NCBI GenBank assembly: GCA_963771545.1
Contig: CAVYTX010000002.1
Location: 1 to 64,000 of the forward strand
Reading direction: 5' to 3'
DNA length: 64,000 bases
Source of the DNA: CAKZLS01 sp963771545
GTDB taxonomy: Bacteria > Pseudomonadota > Alphaproteobacteria > Rhodospirillales > Defluviicoccaceae
Shown here: one piece after another, positions 37,323 through 46,274 of the stretch
Layout: each line of letters begins with the position of its first letter
Numbering within the stretch: position 1 is the stretch's first letter
The notes under the pieces: generated by a model
The model's input: the letters and a program-made list of their open reading frames with translations, nothing else
Databases searched by the model: none
Told to the model about the DNA's origin: nothing
Translations under genes and position numbers: made by a program

Positions 37323-38491
37323 GTGTTCCCGCGAGGGCGATCGAGTTGCTCGCGGATGCTTAGGGCGACGGTTTCGGCCAACGTCACGGGAACGGCGTTG
37401 CCGAGTTGACGCATGGTTTCGGACCACGAGCCATGAAATAGAAAATCATCCGGGAAGGCTTGCAGTCTGGCGCTTTCCCTAGCGGAGAAATAGCGGATGG
37501 AGCCATCGGGTCGGCGAAGCATGTTTTCGCCGCCCGGCACGCCATGATCACCAGCCTTGAGGGTCTTGGCTGGTTCGTCGAGCGGGCTTCCGGTATGGCC
37601 GGGGTAGCTCCGAGCCCCCGGCTGGAACACGTGGTTTAAGTGATCCTTTGAAGCGACAGCATCTTGCTCGGGGTCGGGAAGGTCCGCAAGGGCATCGCGG
37701 ACGGTTACCCACGGTTCCATTGTTGGTTTTCTGGTCAGACGTCTAGCCGCCGTTCGGGCTCTTGGATCGTCCCTGCGGTCGCGTTCGGGCACCCGGCGCG
37801 GTTCCCAGTAATCGCCCGATCGCCACTGTTCCCAAAGAAGGGCCTCGCGGGAATGGGTTGGCTTCGGAAAGGTCCATTCGACATCGAGATCGGCGCGGAA
37901 CCCAACAATAAACACGCGCTCGCGCTTTTGCGGGACTCCGTAGTCGGCCGCGTTCAAAACGCGTTGCACAACACGGTAATGCAAGCCGAATGGCTTGCCG
38001 TGAAGGTGGTATTGCTCAAGACGGGCATGATGATCCGACCACTTTTCATCGGCGCAAGCCGGCAATTCCGGATACGTGAGCTGAAGTTTAATGTATTCAA
38101 GATAGTTGGCGAAGGTGGGACGCGTTAGGCCCTTTACGTTTTCGACCAAAAAGGCCTTGGGCGCGAGTTCGCGCACCGCTCGGATCGCCTCGGGAAACAT
38201 GTCGCGGCGGTCTTGGTGGCCGCGGTGCTTGCCGCAAATAGAGAACGGTTGGCAGGGTGGACCACCCGACACGAGATCCACGTCTCCTTGGATGGCGGTA
38301 AAATCGAATTCCCTCACGTCGCCCTCGAAGAGCGGCCAATGGAGTAGGGGATCGAATCCCCGTTGCTGGTTTTCACGGATTGTATCGCAACAATACCGGT
38401 CCCATTCGATAACCGTCGCGGGTTCAAACCCGGCGCGGCTCACTCCAATTCCTAGCCCTCCCGCCCCCGCGAAAAGTTCGACCGACCGCAT
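37319..38491 (-). CDS. DNA (cytosine-5-)-methyltransferase
   Basis: A 390-residue C5 methylase with SAM-binding motif I (ELFAGAGGLGIGVSRAGF), the catalytic loop SGGPPCQPFSICGK, the ENVKGL motif VI, QRRVF-like QKRERVFIVGF and the C-terminal RESARLQAFPDDF plus QLGNAVPV motifs. The target-recognition part is between about 230 and 330. It methylates the restriction site and protects the host. It overlaps vsr upstream by 40 bp and the nuclease downstream by 4 bp. Confidence 0.9.
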   Translation of the reverse strand: MRSVELFAGAGGLGIGVSRAGFEPATVIEWDRYCCDTIRENQQRGFDPLLHWPLFEGDVREFDFTAIQGDVDLVSGGPPCQPFSICGKHRGHQDRRDMFPEAIRAVRELAPKAFLVENVKGLTRPTFANYLEYIKLQLTYPELPACADEKWSDHHARLEQYHLHGKPFGLHYRVVQRVLNAADYGVPQKRERVFIVGFRADLDVEWTFPKPTHSREALLWEQWRSGDYWEPRRVPERDRRDDPRARTAARRLTRKPTMEPWVTVRDALADLPDPEQDAVASKDHLNHVFQPGARSYPGHTGSPLDEPAKTLKAGDHGVPGGENMLRRPDGSIRYFSARESARLQAFPDDFLFHGSWSETMRQLGNAVPVTLAETVALSIREQLDRPRGNT

Positions 38492-38910
38492 GCCGCCTCC
38501 CCCAGAAAAGCTCTAATTGTGTTCTCTAATTGTTCTTTATCGCTGATTTGGCATTCCCAGACAACCAAAAACCGCCATCCCAGATCCGAGAGAGCTTGCT
38601 GTTTCCGCTGATCCCGTTTCCTGTTTCCCTCCAACTTTGGCAGCCAAAAATCCAGACGGGATTTTGGCAGGCGAGCGAGTTTGCAGTTTGGGTCCGAATG
38701 CCGGTGCCAAAAGCACCCATGAATAAATATCACCTTTTTTCGACTTGGGAATACTAAATCTGGTATGCTGGGCAGATCGCGGCGATGCAATCTATAGCGG
38801 TAGCCCATTCCATGCACCAAGCGACGCACCACCATTTCGGGTTTTGTGTCCTTGCCACGAACTCGGCTCATGCGTTCGCTTCTCTGGGGAGTTGATAGGG
38901 TGTCTACCAC
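38452..38910 (-). CDS. vsr: Very short patch repair endonuclease (Vsr)
   Basis: A 152-residue protein from a GTG at 38910 (VVDTLSTPQRSERMSRVRG). It carries the Vsr signature: RMSRVRGKDTKPEM, YRLHRRDLPSIPDLVFPSRK and FIHGCFWHRH, with the zinc-binding His/Cys. Vsr nicks T:G mismatches that arise when 5-methylcytosine deaminates, so it fits a system with a C5 methylase. An open frame continues upstream to 39072 but has no Vsr sequence. The gene is first in the operon and overlaps the methylase by 40 bp. Confidence 0.9.
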   Translation of the reverse strand: MVDTLSTPQRSERMSRVRGKDTKPEMVVRRLVHGMGYRYRLHRRDLPSIPDLVFPSRKKVIFIHGCFWHRHSDPNCKLARLPKSRLDFWLPKLEGNRKRDQRKQQALSDLGWRFLVVWECQISDKEQLENTIRAFLGEAACGRSNFSRGREG

Positions 38911-39106
38911 GCCGACCCCGCTCTCTTCGCCGTTTCTATTGATATTCGATTCGGCGCTCGCGCGAAAACCGGCCGTTGCGACGCGCGGCCAATAGACCCT
39001 CGGGAGCGGTACACAAGCACCATGTACGCGTGCTAAATCATCTTGCTGGCCAAAAGGGCGCGGCCGCGCCATCCGCCCCTATCCCATTAACCGCTAGAAA
39101 TACGGC

Positions 39107-39595
39107 TCAAACGTCGCCCGCTACCGTGAATGACCAGCGGGAATACGGGTTCTTGGCCAGATTGACATTGAGATAGCGAGGATCATGCGTGACTTCGGGA
39201 CCGATCCAGTCGGGCAGGGCGACGTCTTGATCCTCGCTGTCCAGTTCCACCTCCGCCACGATCAGCCCGGCGTTTTCGCCCTCGAAAACGTCGACCTCCC
39301 AGGTGAGGCCGCGGTGGACCACGATGTGGCGCACCTTCTCGATCAGCGGCCGCCGGCACAGCGCGTCGAGCATGGCCTCGGCGTCGTCCACGGGGATCCC
39401 GTATTCGTACTCGGCGCGGGTGGCGCCCACCTGGGTCCCCTTGACGGTGAGATAGGCTTGCCCGCCGGCCCTGCGCACGCGGATGGAGATGGCCTTGGTG
39501 GCGTGCAGATATCCCTGGCGGATCGGCGTCGCCGTCGCGCCCTCCCGCCAGCCGTCGCCGCGCACCAGGAACTTGCGCTCAATCTCCGTTCCCAT
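39107..39595 (-). CDS. CYTH domain protein (inorganic triphosphatase-like)
   Basis: A 162-residue protein starting MGTEIERKFLVRGDGW. The ExExK motif (EIERK) opens the triphosphate tunnel fold, and alternating charged strands follow (ISIRVRRAGGQAYLTVKG, then WEVDVFEGENAGLIVAEVELDSE). Family members hydrolyse tripolyphosphate or other triphosphates, or make cAMP in the class IV cyclase branch; the short bacterial form usually is a tripolyphosphatase. It overlaps the end of dnaX by 17 bp. Confidence 0.9.
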   Translation of the reverse strand: MGTEIERKFLVRGDGWREGATATPIRQGYLHATKAISIRVRRAGGQAYLTVKGTQVGATRAEYEYGIPVDDAEAMLDALCRRPLIEKVRHIVVHRGLTWEVDVFEGENAGLIVAEVELDSEDQDVALPDWIGPEVTHDPRYLNVNLAKNPYSRWSFTVAGDV

Positions 39596-41381
39596 CGGAG
39601 GTCTCCGTCATGTCTTGGGGTGTATAATCTCCGGGCATCGATCGATCGCGGGCCGCGCCGCCGCCGGGTCTCACATCCGCGATGGTCGCGCCGGGAAAGA
39701 CCCGCATGACTTCGCGCACCAGCGGGTGGTTCCGCACTTCCTCGCGCTTGGCGTCGCTGGCGGCCCGCCGCTGCTCCACTAGCGTCGGCGCGCCGGTATC
39801 GTGGGAGATGCCGACCAGCCATCTGAGCGCCGTGTGTTCGTTGAGAAAGCGGATCAGCCGCGCCGGAATGGTCTCCGGGGCGTTTTCGTTGAGGCGCAGA
39901 TCGATTTGACCGGGTTCGAAGCGGACCACTCGGACATCGGTCAGCAGCTGGCCATGAAGAACGGCCTCGCCGCGTTCCAGCGCCAGGTCGGCAACCTCCT
40001 GAAAGCTCGTTGGCGTCGGCAAACCCGCCGGTTGTTGCTCCGCCGGGCGGGTCGGGGCGTCGGCCAGGACCGCCTGCGGGCCGGGGCCGGGAGGATGCGG
40101 ATCCATGGACCGGGCGACGCCGCCGGAACCGGATGAACCGGAGGTCGAAGCGGCGGTCGCGGCCGCCGATGGTCCGGGGGCGGGGGCGGCGTTTCCGTCC
40201 TCCAGGGCCTTGAGCGCCTCGGCGGGGGTCGGGAGTTGGGCGGCGTAGGCCAGCCGCACCAGCACCATCTCCGCGGCCTGTACCGGCGATGGCGCGGTGC
40301 GTGTTTCCGCCAGCCCCTTGAGCAGCATCTGCCAAGCGCGCGTGACCTCGGCCATGGAGAGCCGTTCGGCCATTTGCCGGCCGCGCACCCGTTCGGCCTC
40401 GGGCGCCCCCGGAGCGTCGGCGCTTTCCGGCGCCACCTTGATGCGGGTCAGCCAATGGGTGAGCTCGAGCATGTCGGTGAGAACCACCGAGGGGTCCGCG
40501 CCGGAGGTGTACTGGGCGGCCATCACGTCCAGGGCGGTCTTGATGTCGCCGCGCAGCACGGCATCCAGCAAATCGAAGGTGACGGTGCGATCGGCAAGAC
40601 CCAGCATGTCGCGAACGGCGGCCTCGTCCACGGCGCCCGCCGCGTGCGACAGCGCTTGATCCAGCAGCGACAGGCCGTCGCGGACGCTGCCGTCGGCCGC
40701 CCGGGCGATCAGTTGCAGCGCCGTTCCGGAGACGTCCGCGCCTTCCAACCCGACGATCCGCGCCAGATGCGTCGCCAGGACCTCCGCGTTCACCCGCCGG
40801 AGATCGAACCGCTGGCAACGCGACAAAATGGTGATGGGCACCTTGCGGATTTCGGTGGTGGCGAACACGAACCGCACGTGCTCCGGCGGTTCCTCCAAGG
40901 TCTTCAACAGCGCGTTGAAGGCTTGGGTGGACAGCATGTGCACTTCGTCGATGATGTAGACCTTGTAGCGCGCCGAGGCCGGCCGGTAGCGCACCCCGTC
41001 GATCAATTCGCGCATTTCGCCGACGCCGGTGCGGCTGGCGGCGTCCATCTCGAGGACGTCCACGTGGCGGTCCTCGGCGATGGCGCGGCAATTCTCGCAG
41101 ACGCCGCAGGGCGTCGCCGTCGGGCCGCCGGCGCCGTCCGGACCGACGCAGTTCAGCGCCCGGGCGATGATCCGGGCGGTGGTGGTCTTGCCGATGCCGC
41201 GCACGCCCGACAGCATGTACGCGTGCGCCAGCCGTCCGGTGCGAAAGGCGTTGCCGAGCGTGCGGACCAGCGCTTCCTGGCCGATCAGGGCGTCGAAACC
41301 GGCGGGGCGGTATTTGCGCGCGAGAACCCGGTAGGGCTCGGAGGGTTGACCGGTTTCGAGGGTGGAATCGGGTTCGGTCAT
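39579..41381 (-). CDS. dnaX: DNA polymerase III subunits gamma and tau
   Basis: A 600-residue clamp-loader ATPase. Walker A is GVRGIGKTTTARI, followed by the zinc module (CVGPDG, then CGVCENC), Walker B YIIDEVHML, the sensor SRCQRFDLRRV, and domain III. The C-terminal part after about residue 380 has an Ala/Pro-rich linker and a tau-type domain that contacts polymerase and helicase. It forms the core of the clamp loader. I see no clear slippery site for making gamma. The SRP RNA gene lies 62 bp upstream in the same direction, a common arrangement. Confidence 0.95.
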   Translation of the reverse strand: MTEPDSTLETGQPSEPYRVLARKYRPAGFDALIGQEALVRTLGNAFRTGRLAHAYMLSGVRGIGKTTTARIIARALNCVGPDGAGGPTATPCGVCENCRAIAEDRHVDVLEMDAASRTGVGEMRELIDGVRYRPASARYKVYIIDEVHMLSTQAFNALLKTLEEPPEHVRFVFATTEIRKVPITILSRCQRFDLRRVNAEVLATHLARIVGLEGADVSGTALQLIARAADGSVRDGLSLLDQALSHAAGAVDEAAVRDMLGLADRTVTFDLLDAVLRGDIKTALDVMAAQYTSGADPSVVLTDMLELTHWLTRIKVAPESADAPGAPEAERVRGRQMAERLSMAEVTRAWQMLLKGLAETRTAPSPVQAAEMVLVRLAYAAQLPTPAEALKALEDGNAAPAPGPSAAATAASTSGSSGSGGVARSMDPHPPGPGPQAVLADAPTRPAEQQPAGLPTPTSFQEVADLALERGEAVLHGQLLTDVRVVRFEPGQIDLRLNENAPETIPARLIRFLNEHTALRWLVGISHDTGAPTLVEQRRAASDAKREEVRNHPLVREVMRVFPGATIADVRPGGGAARDRSMPGDYTPQDMTETSDGNGD

Positions 41382-41443
41382 GAAACGCCCGGAAATCCTC
41401 TAAGCGCGCGGCGGCCAGATGGTGTGCCGAAAATAATCCAAGT

Positions 41444-41540
41444 GGGAGACTGAACGAGCGACCCGGATCGAAACTCGTTACGGCTGCTTCCTTCCGGACC
41501 TGACCGGGTTGGCGAGGGATCCGTCCGCCGCCAGCCTCCC
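41444..41540 (-). ncRNA. ffs: 4.5S signal recognition particle RNA
   Basis: On the minus strand the conserved hexa-/tetraloop core GTCAGGTCCGGAAGGAAGCA is intact, which binds Ffh. The ends GGGAGGCTG and CAGTCTCCC pair over nine positions with one G-U, defining a 97-nt hairpin. It guides membrane-protein ribosomes to FtsY. It is just upstream of dnaX. Confidence 0.95.
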
Positions 41541-41625
41541 GGATCCACTATATCAGCGAACCGGCCCGTGGGGGCAAGAGAATCATAATCCCGGCGGCGA
41601 AGCCGGGGCCGCCGGGCGCGGCTGC

Positions 41626-42105
41626 TCACTCCACGTAGATGACGCCTTCGTCCATTTCGAAGTTCAGGTCGGGCAACCAGGTTTCGTAAAACTCGAAGCG
41701 GCCGGTGCACAACGCCATCAGCCGGACCTCCGCCGTCCCCGCCGGCGGCAGCCGCAATCCGTCGACGGGATCGAATTCGGGATCCTGCCCGGCCACGCTG
41801 ACGGACTCGATATGAACGGTGTGAAATAACGGCGGCGCGCTGAACACGCGGCGCTCGGGATCGAGATTGGCGACCCGGAGGAGGTACGGGCGGTCCTGGC
41901 GCAGCGTCAGGATCATCGGCCAGAACGAACCCAGGCGGATCTGCAGGTCGATGGCCTCGGCATCGTCCCAATTCGCCGCCTCGACCCTCTGTTCCGGATG
42001 CGAACCGCAGTACTTGTGAATGTCCCGTTGCGTGTAGAACTGATCCGGCGCGCACGCCGCCACGGTCAGCGCCAATGCGATGCTCGGACACCAAGGTGAT
42101 GGCAT
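41626..42105 (-). CDS. Putative lipoprotein with cupredoxin-like fold
   Basis: About 159 residues from ATG 42105. A signal peptide ends in the lipobox LTVAAC, so it is probably lipid-anchored. The mature part reads FWPMILTLRQDRPYLLRVAN, then FHTVHIESVSVAG, and ends GVIYVE, a beta-sandwich pattern like cupredoxins. The usual His-Cys-His-Met copper set is incomplete: one Cys and a few His are present but not in the standard order, so copper binding is doubtful. Role unknown. Confidence 0.5.
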   Translation of the reverse strand: MPSPWCPSIALALTVAACAPDQFYTQRDIHKYCGSHPEQRVEAANWDDAEAIDLQIRLGSFWPMILTLRQDRPYLLRVANLDPERRVFSAPPLFHTVHIESVSVAGQDPEFDPVDGLRLPPAGTAEVRLMALCTGRFEFYETWLPDLNFEMDEGVIYVE

Positions 42106-42199
42106 GCCGCTGTCTTCCCCCGATCCGCGGGGCAAAATGCCCCATTCGGGGAAAGAGTATCAACGCACGCCCCAGCAACCAAGGGAAATCAACCCGGCG

Positions 42200-43525
42200 C
42201 TACAGGAACATCAGGCAGGCGCCGATGACCAGTCCCGACCACAGCAGCGCGACGATGCAATAGCCCATGATGTCGCGGATGCCGAGACCGGCGATGGCCA
42301 GCAATGGCAGCGCCCAGAACGGCTGCACCATGTTGGTCCAGGCGTCGCCCCAGGCCACCGCCATGGCCGCCGTGCTGGCCGACACGCCCAACGCCTCGGA
42401 GGCTGGCATCACAATCGGACCCTGCACCGCCCATTGGCCGCCGCCCGAGGGAACGAAGAAGTTGACTACCCCGGCGCTGAGGAAGGTGAACAGCGGAAAA
42501 GTTTGCGGGGTCGAGATGTCGACGAACCATTGCGAGATGGAAACCGCCAGTCCCGACTTAACCATCATGCCCATGATCCCGGCATAGAGGGGAAACTGCA
42601 GGACGATGCCGCCGGTGTTGCGGATCGCTTCCTGCAACGCCCGCAAATAGTTGGCCGGCGTCCAATGCAATAGAATGCCGAGGAACAGGAAGGCGAAGTT
42701 GATGCTGTTGAGGCCGATGGCCCCGCCGGTGGCGTAGTAATAGACGAGATAGCCGAGCCCCATGACGGCCAGGATCACCGAAATGACAGGGCTGTTCTCG
42801 AACTTCTCCGCCGGCGTGTTAACCGCCAGTGCGGCCGGCTCTTTCCGATGCTCCTCGAGCAACTCCGGGTCGATCACCAGAACCTCGTCGTCCTTGGGCA
42901 TCATCATCCGGTTGAGGAACGGCAGCGTGATCAACAATAGCAGCACCGGTATCAGGGTCTGCAGGCTGAAGATGGTCTCGGAGACCGGGATCGCCACGCC
43001 GTGGGTGAGCTTGGCCATGGCGTCGTCGCCCGGGTCGGCGATCTTGAGGGGGATGGAGCCGGACAGCCCCGCGTGCCAGATCAGGAACCCCGTATAGGCG
43101 GCGGCCACCAGCAGCGGATAGTGAATGCCGCGAATGCGGCCGGCGAGTTCCCGCGCCATCAGCGCGCCGACGATCAGGCCGAACCCCCAGTTGATCCACG
43201 AGGCCGCCAGCGCCACGACGGTCACCAGGACGATCGCTTGGGCCGGCGTGCGGGCGGCGGCGGCGATGGCGTCGAGGCCCGTCTTCACCACCTTGGTCAT
43301 CGCCAGGATGTGCCCGGTGACCAGGATCAGCACCATCTGCATGGAGAACGTGAGGAGACTCCAAAACCCGTCGCCCCAATAAGCGATCATGTCGACGGGG
43401 CTCTGCCCCTGGGTCGCCATCCCGGCCACCAGCACCACCACGGTCAGAACCGCCGCGAACAGAAAGGCGTCCGGCAGCCAGCGGCGCACCACTCCCGAAA
43501 AAAAGCCCGCCAAGATCCGTATCAT
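42200..43525 (-). CDS. atoE: Short-chain fatty acid transporter (AtoE family)
   Basis: A 441-residue membrane protein with about 11-12 hydrophobic helices. Family marks include WINWGFGLIVGALMARELA, the ALSGSIPLKIADP-like segment HAGLSGSIPLKIAD, NFFVPSGGGQWAVQGPI and WGDAWTNMVQPFWALPLLAIAGL. AtoE proteins take up short-chain fatty acids such as butyrate or acetoacetate. There are no ato CoA-transferase genes beside it; a link to PHA turnover is possible but not shown. Confidence 0.9.
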   Translation of the reverse strand: MIRILAGFFSGVVRRWLPDAFLFAAVLTVVVLVAGMATQGQSPVDMIAYWGDGFWSLLTFSMQMVLILVTGHILAMTKVVKTGLDAIAAAARTPAQAIVLVTVVALAASWINWGFGLIVGALMARELAGRIRGIHYPLLVAAAYTGFLIWHAGLSGSIPLKIADPGDDAMAKLTHGVAIPVSETIFSLQTLIPVLLLLITLPFLNRMMMPKDDEVLVIDPELLEEHRKEPAALAVNTPAEKFENSPVISVILAVMGLGYLVYYYATGGAIGLNSINFAFLFLGILLHWTPANYLRALQEAIRNTGGIVLQFPLYAGIMGMMVKSGLAVSISQWFVDISTPQTFPLFTFLSAGVVNFFVPSGGGQWAVQGPIVMPASEALGVSASTAAMAVAWGDAWTNMVQPFWALPLLAIAGLGIRDIMGYCIVALLWSGLVIGACLMFL

Positions 43526-43640
43526 GTCATCTTCCCCTACCCGAAATTGGTTCCTCTTACGTGGTCACTTATCGTCCCGTTGCTTGGTTATTTTTCCCCG
43601 GGCTTTGGAGCGAATGCGTAACTGAGCCGGTACCGTTGCG

Positions 43641-44606
43641 ATGACGGCGCGGCTGTGTCAGGTTTCGGGCATGACGACGCCCCTCTGTTACACCGGTTGC
43701 GCCCTCGACCGGGCCGCGCGCCGGCGCCTCGACGATAGCTGGCTCGCCGAGCGGCTGCGGGACCCGGAGACCCGGTTCGTGCCGTTGTGGCAGGACCGCA
43801 ATCTGATCGTACCGGGAGTCCTCCCGCGGGCGGCGGCGGTGACGGCGGGCGATCTCCCGGGCGGCGCCGATGCGGCCGGGGACGCAGTGTTTCTGGGGCT
43901 CGAGAACGGCGGCCCGGCCTGGTTCGCCGTCGATCTGTCGGAGCGTCCAAAGTCCGAGCTAGCCGGCCTCGCCGGCGGCGCCAAATTCATCGGCCTCAGG
44001 CGGGTAGGGCCGATCATGGACCGGGCGGCGGGATCGCTGCTGGCGTACACCCTCGGCATGAGCTACTGGCACCGGCGCCATCGTTTTTGCGGGGTGTGTG
44101 GCGCCCCGACGCGAAGCCGCCACGCCGGCCACCTTCGGGTGTGCGCCGGGACCGGCTGCGGCGCCGAGCACTTCCCACGCACCGACCCGGCGGTGATCAT
44201 GCTGGTGACGCGCTCCGGCGCCGATGGCGATGCCTGTCTGCTGGGCCGCCAGGCGCGCTGGCCCCCGGGCATGATGTCGACGCTCGCCGGTTTCGTCGAG
44301 CCCGGCGAGAGCCTGGAGGAGACGGTGGCCCGCGAGGTCGAGGAGGAGAGCGGCGTCCGGGTCAAGGGCGTCCGTTATGTGGCGTCCCAGCCCTGGCCGT
44401 TTCCGTCGTCGCTGATGCTGGGATTTCGCGCCGAGGCGGCGGAGGACGCGGTTCTCGACTTCGACGCCGACGAATTGGACGACGCGCGCTGGTATACCCG
44501 GGCGGAAATCAGGGCGGCCGACGCCGTTGGCCTTATGCTTCCGGGTTTGGATTCCATCGCCCGCCGGCTGATCGAGACATGGGTTGAGGAAGGCGATCAG
44601 AAATGA
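43641..44606 (+). CDS. nudC: NAD+ diphosphatase (NudC)
   Basis: Up to 321 residues. It has an N-terminal domain, a zinc ribbon (FCGVCGAPT, then CAGTGCGAEHFPRTDP) and the Nudix box GFVEPGESLEETVAREVEEE. The SQPWPFPSSLM motif after the Nudix box is the NudC marker. The enzyme splits NADH to NMNH and AMP and can remove NAD caps from RNA. The ATG at 43671 is an alternative start ten codons in; neither has a strong ribosome binding site. Confidence 0.9.
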   Translation: MTARLCQVSGMTTPLCYTGCALDRAARRRLDDSWLAERLRDPETRFVPLWQDRNLIVPGVLPRAAAVTAGDLPGGADAAGDAVFLGLENGGPAWFAVDLSERPKSELAGLAGGAKFIGLRRVGPIMDRAAGSLLAYTLGMSYWHRRHRFCGVCGAPTRSRHAGHLRVCAGTGCGAEHFPRTDPAVIMLVTRSGADGDACLLGRQARWPPGMMSTLAGFVEPGESLEETVAREVEEESGVRVKGVRYVASQPWPFPSSLMLGFRAEAAEDAVLDFDADELDDARWYTRAEIRAADAVGLMLPGLDSIARRLIETWVEEGDQK

Positions 44607-44686
44607 TAAAATTAATGCTAGAATATACGCCCCGTTTGGGGTAGATTTATTTCGGTGAGCGGCCTTTTTGACTAAGGAGCGGGGGC

Positions 44687-45274
44687 TTGCTGAAGATCCG
44701 AGAAGCGCGCCGTAACGATGCTGCGGGTATCGCGCGAGTGCAGGTGGAAACTTGGCGGTCCACCTATCCTGGACTGATTCCCGACCATGTTCTCGTCTCC
44801 ATGTCGCATCACAGACATCACGCCGCTTGGGCCCATGCCCTTGACCATCCGCGCCCCCAATACGCCGCTCTGGTGGCCGCCGTCGACGACACCCCGGGGG
44901 GCCAGGCGGGGATGGGCGTCGCGGCCGGCGAAGGTGTCTTGGGGTTCGGGAGCTGCGGCCCGGCGCGGGACCCGTCGCTCCGGCACAAGGGCGAGGTTTG
45001 CACCCTTTACGTGCTGCCCGAATATCATGACCTCGGCATCGGCCGAGCTCTCCTCCATGGCATGTTCGATTGTCTGCTTGCGCGGGGCATGGACTCGGCG
45101 GTGGTGTGGGTGCTGGCCGAAAATCCGTCGCGGTTCTTTTACGAAACCATGGGCGGTCAACGAGTGGCGGAACGCAACGAATGCATGTGGGGCACGGTTC
45201 TCAGCGAGGCCGCCTATGGTTGGCCGGACCTCCTAGCCGTCAGGGCATCGCACCTCGCGCAGCGGCGATTTTAA
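44687..45274 (+). CDS. GNAT family N-acetyltransferase
   Basis: A 195-residue protein starting with TTG after AAGGAGCGG. It contains IREARRNDAAGIARVQVETWRSTY at the N-terminus and the acetyl-CoA loop VLPEYHDLGIGRALL (Q/RxxGxG/A form). The substrate is unknown. A weak hairpin CCCCGTTTGGGG at 44630-44641, between nudC and this gene, may separate their transcripts. Confidence 0.8.
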   Translation: MLKIREARRNDAAGIARVQVETWRSTYPGLIPDHVLVSMSHHRHHAAWAHALDHPRPQYAALVAAVDDTPGGQAGMGVAAGEGVLGFGSCGPARDPSLRHKGEVCTLYVLPEYHDLGIGRALLHGMFDCLLARGMDSAVVWVLAENPSRFFYETMGGQRVAERNECMWGTVLSEAAYGWPDLLAVRASHLAQRRF

Positions 45275-45326
45275 AGCCGATTTTGATTTTGGGCCCAAAA
45301 CCGGGGCCCCGCTTCAAGCCCCATGA

Positions 45327-46181
45327 TTAACCCGTCGCGGTACCCTGGTGCAGGACCGGCATGAGATCGAAGTAGGGACGGATAATCGGCGAGTCCGAAG
45401 CCGCGAATTCGTCGAACGAACCGTCGAACAACACGCGGCCCTCGTACAGCATCACGGTTCGCGGTTTCAATCGGACAAGCAGGTCCTTGTCGTGGGTGAC
45501 GATCACCGTTGTCCGGACGGGGCCGTCCGGCTTTTTCGCGAGGTGGGTGGCCAGGACCAGATCCTGGATCTCGGCGGCGCTGGTGGGGTCCAATCCGGTG
45601 GTCGGCTCGTCGTAGAAGATAATCCTTGGATCCATGGAGAGCGCACGGGCGACGGCGAGCCGTTTCGCCATGCCGCCGGAAAGCGCGCTGACGTCGGTTT
45701 GGAGAAAGCGGGGATCCGCCGGCAAGGCGACGGCCGCCAACACCGACCGCGCGTTCGCCACGATGGTGTCGTCGTCAAGATTTCGGACTTCTCTCAACCA
45801 CAGGGCGATGTTGTCGAACACCGTTCCCGAGAACAGGGCATTGCTCTGGAAGACGGCGCCCCAGTGGGTGTGGATGTGGTCGATTTCCTGACTGGTGAGG
45901 GTTTCGCGGTCGACCAGTGGAGCATTCCCACGCGCGCCGTCGGTGACCAGGACGCGGCCGGCATCGGGGGTCATCAGCCTGAGAATGTGGTTCAGCAGCA
46001 CCGTCTTGCCGCAACCCGATACCCCGACCAGGGCCACGAGTTCGCCGCGCTGGATCTCGAGGCAAACGCCGCGCAACACCTCACGCCCGTCGAAGGTCTT
46101 GTGCAGCCCTTCGACCCGGATCTCCACGGCCGCGATTGTATCCGGACGGGTCCGGTCGATTTCCCCTGTATTGACGCTCAC
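45327..46181 (-). CDS. ABC transporter ATP-binding protein (MlaF-like)
   Basis: A 284-residue ATPase with a GTG start. Walker A GVSGCGKTVLLNHI, the Q-loop region, signature LSGGMAKRLAVARAL and Walker B IIFYDEPTTGLDPTSA are complete. The LSGGMxxRxAxARA form and C-terminal layout match the MlaF/MkL group of lipid-trafficking ABC systems. The permease MlaE and the MCE protein MlaD, which normally adjoin it, are absent here, so it is either an orphan or works with genes elsewhere. Confidence 0.85.
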   Translation of the reverse strand: MSVNTGEIDRTRPDTIAAVEIRVEGLHKTFDGREVLRGVCLEIQRGELVALVGVSGCGKTVLLNHILRLMTPDAGRVLVTDGARGNAPLVDRETLTSQEIDHIHTHWGAVFQSNALFSGTVFDNIALWLREVRNLDDDTIVANARSVLAAVALPADPRFLQTDVSALSGGMAKRLAVARALSMDPRIIFYDEPTTGLDPTSAAEIQDLVLATHLAKKPDGPVRTTVIVTHDKDLLVRLKPRTVMLYEGRVLFDGSFDEFAASDSPIIRPYFDLMPVLHQGTATG

Positions 46182-46274
46182 AAGTCCATATTACACGAAC
46201 GTTCCGGTCCGCAAACGGCAATTCCGATACCCGCGGGGACTCACTCCCGTTGACGTTTCATGGTTCGCTCAGTC

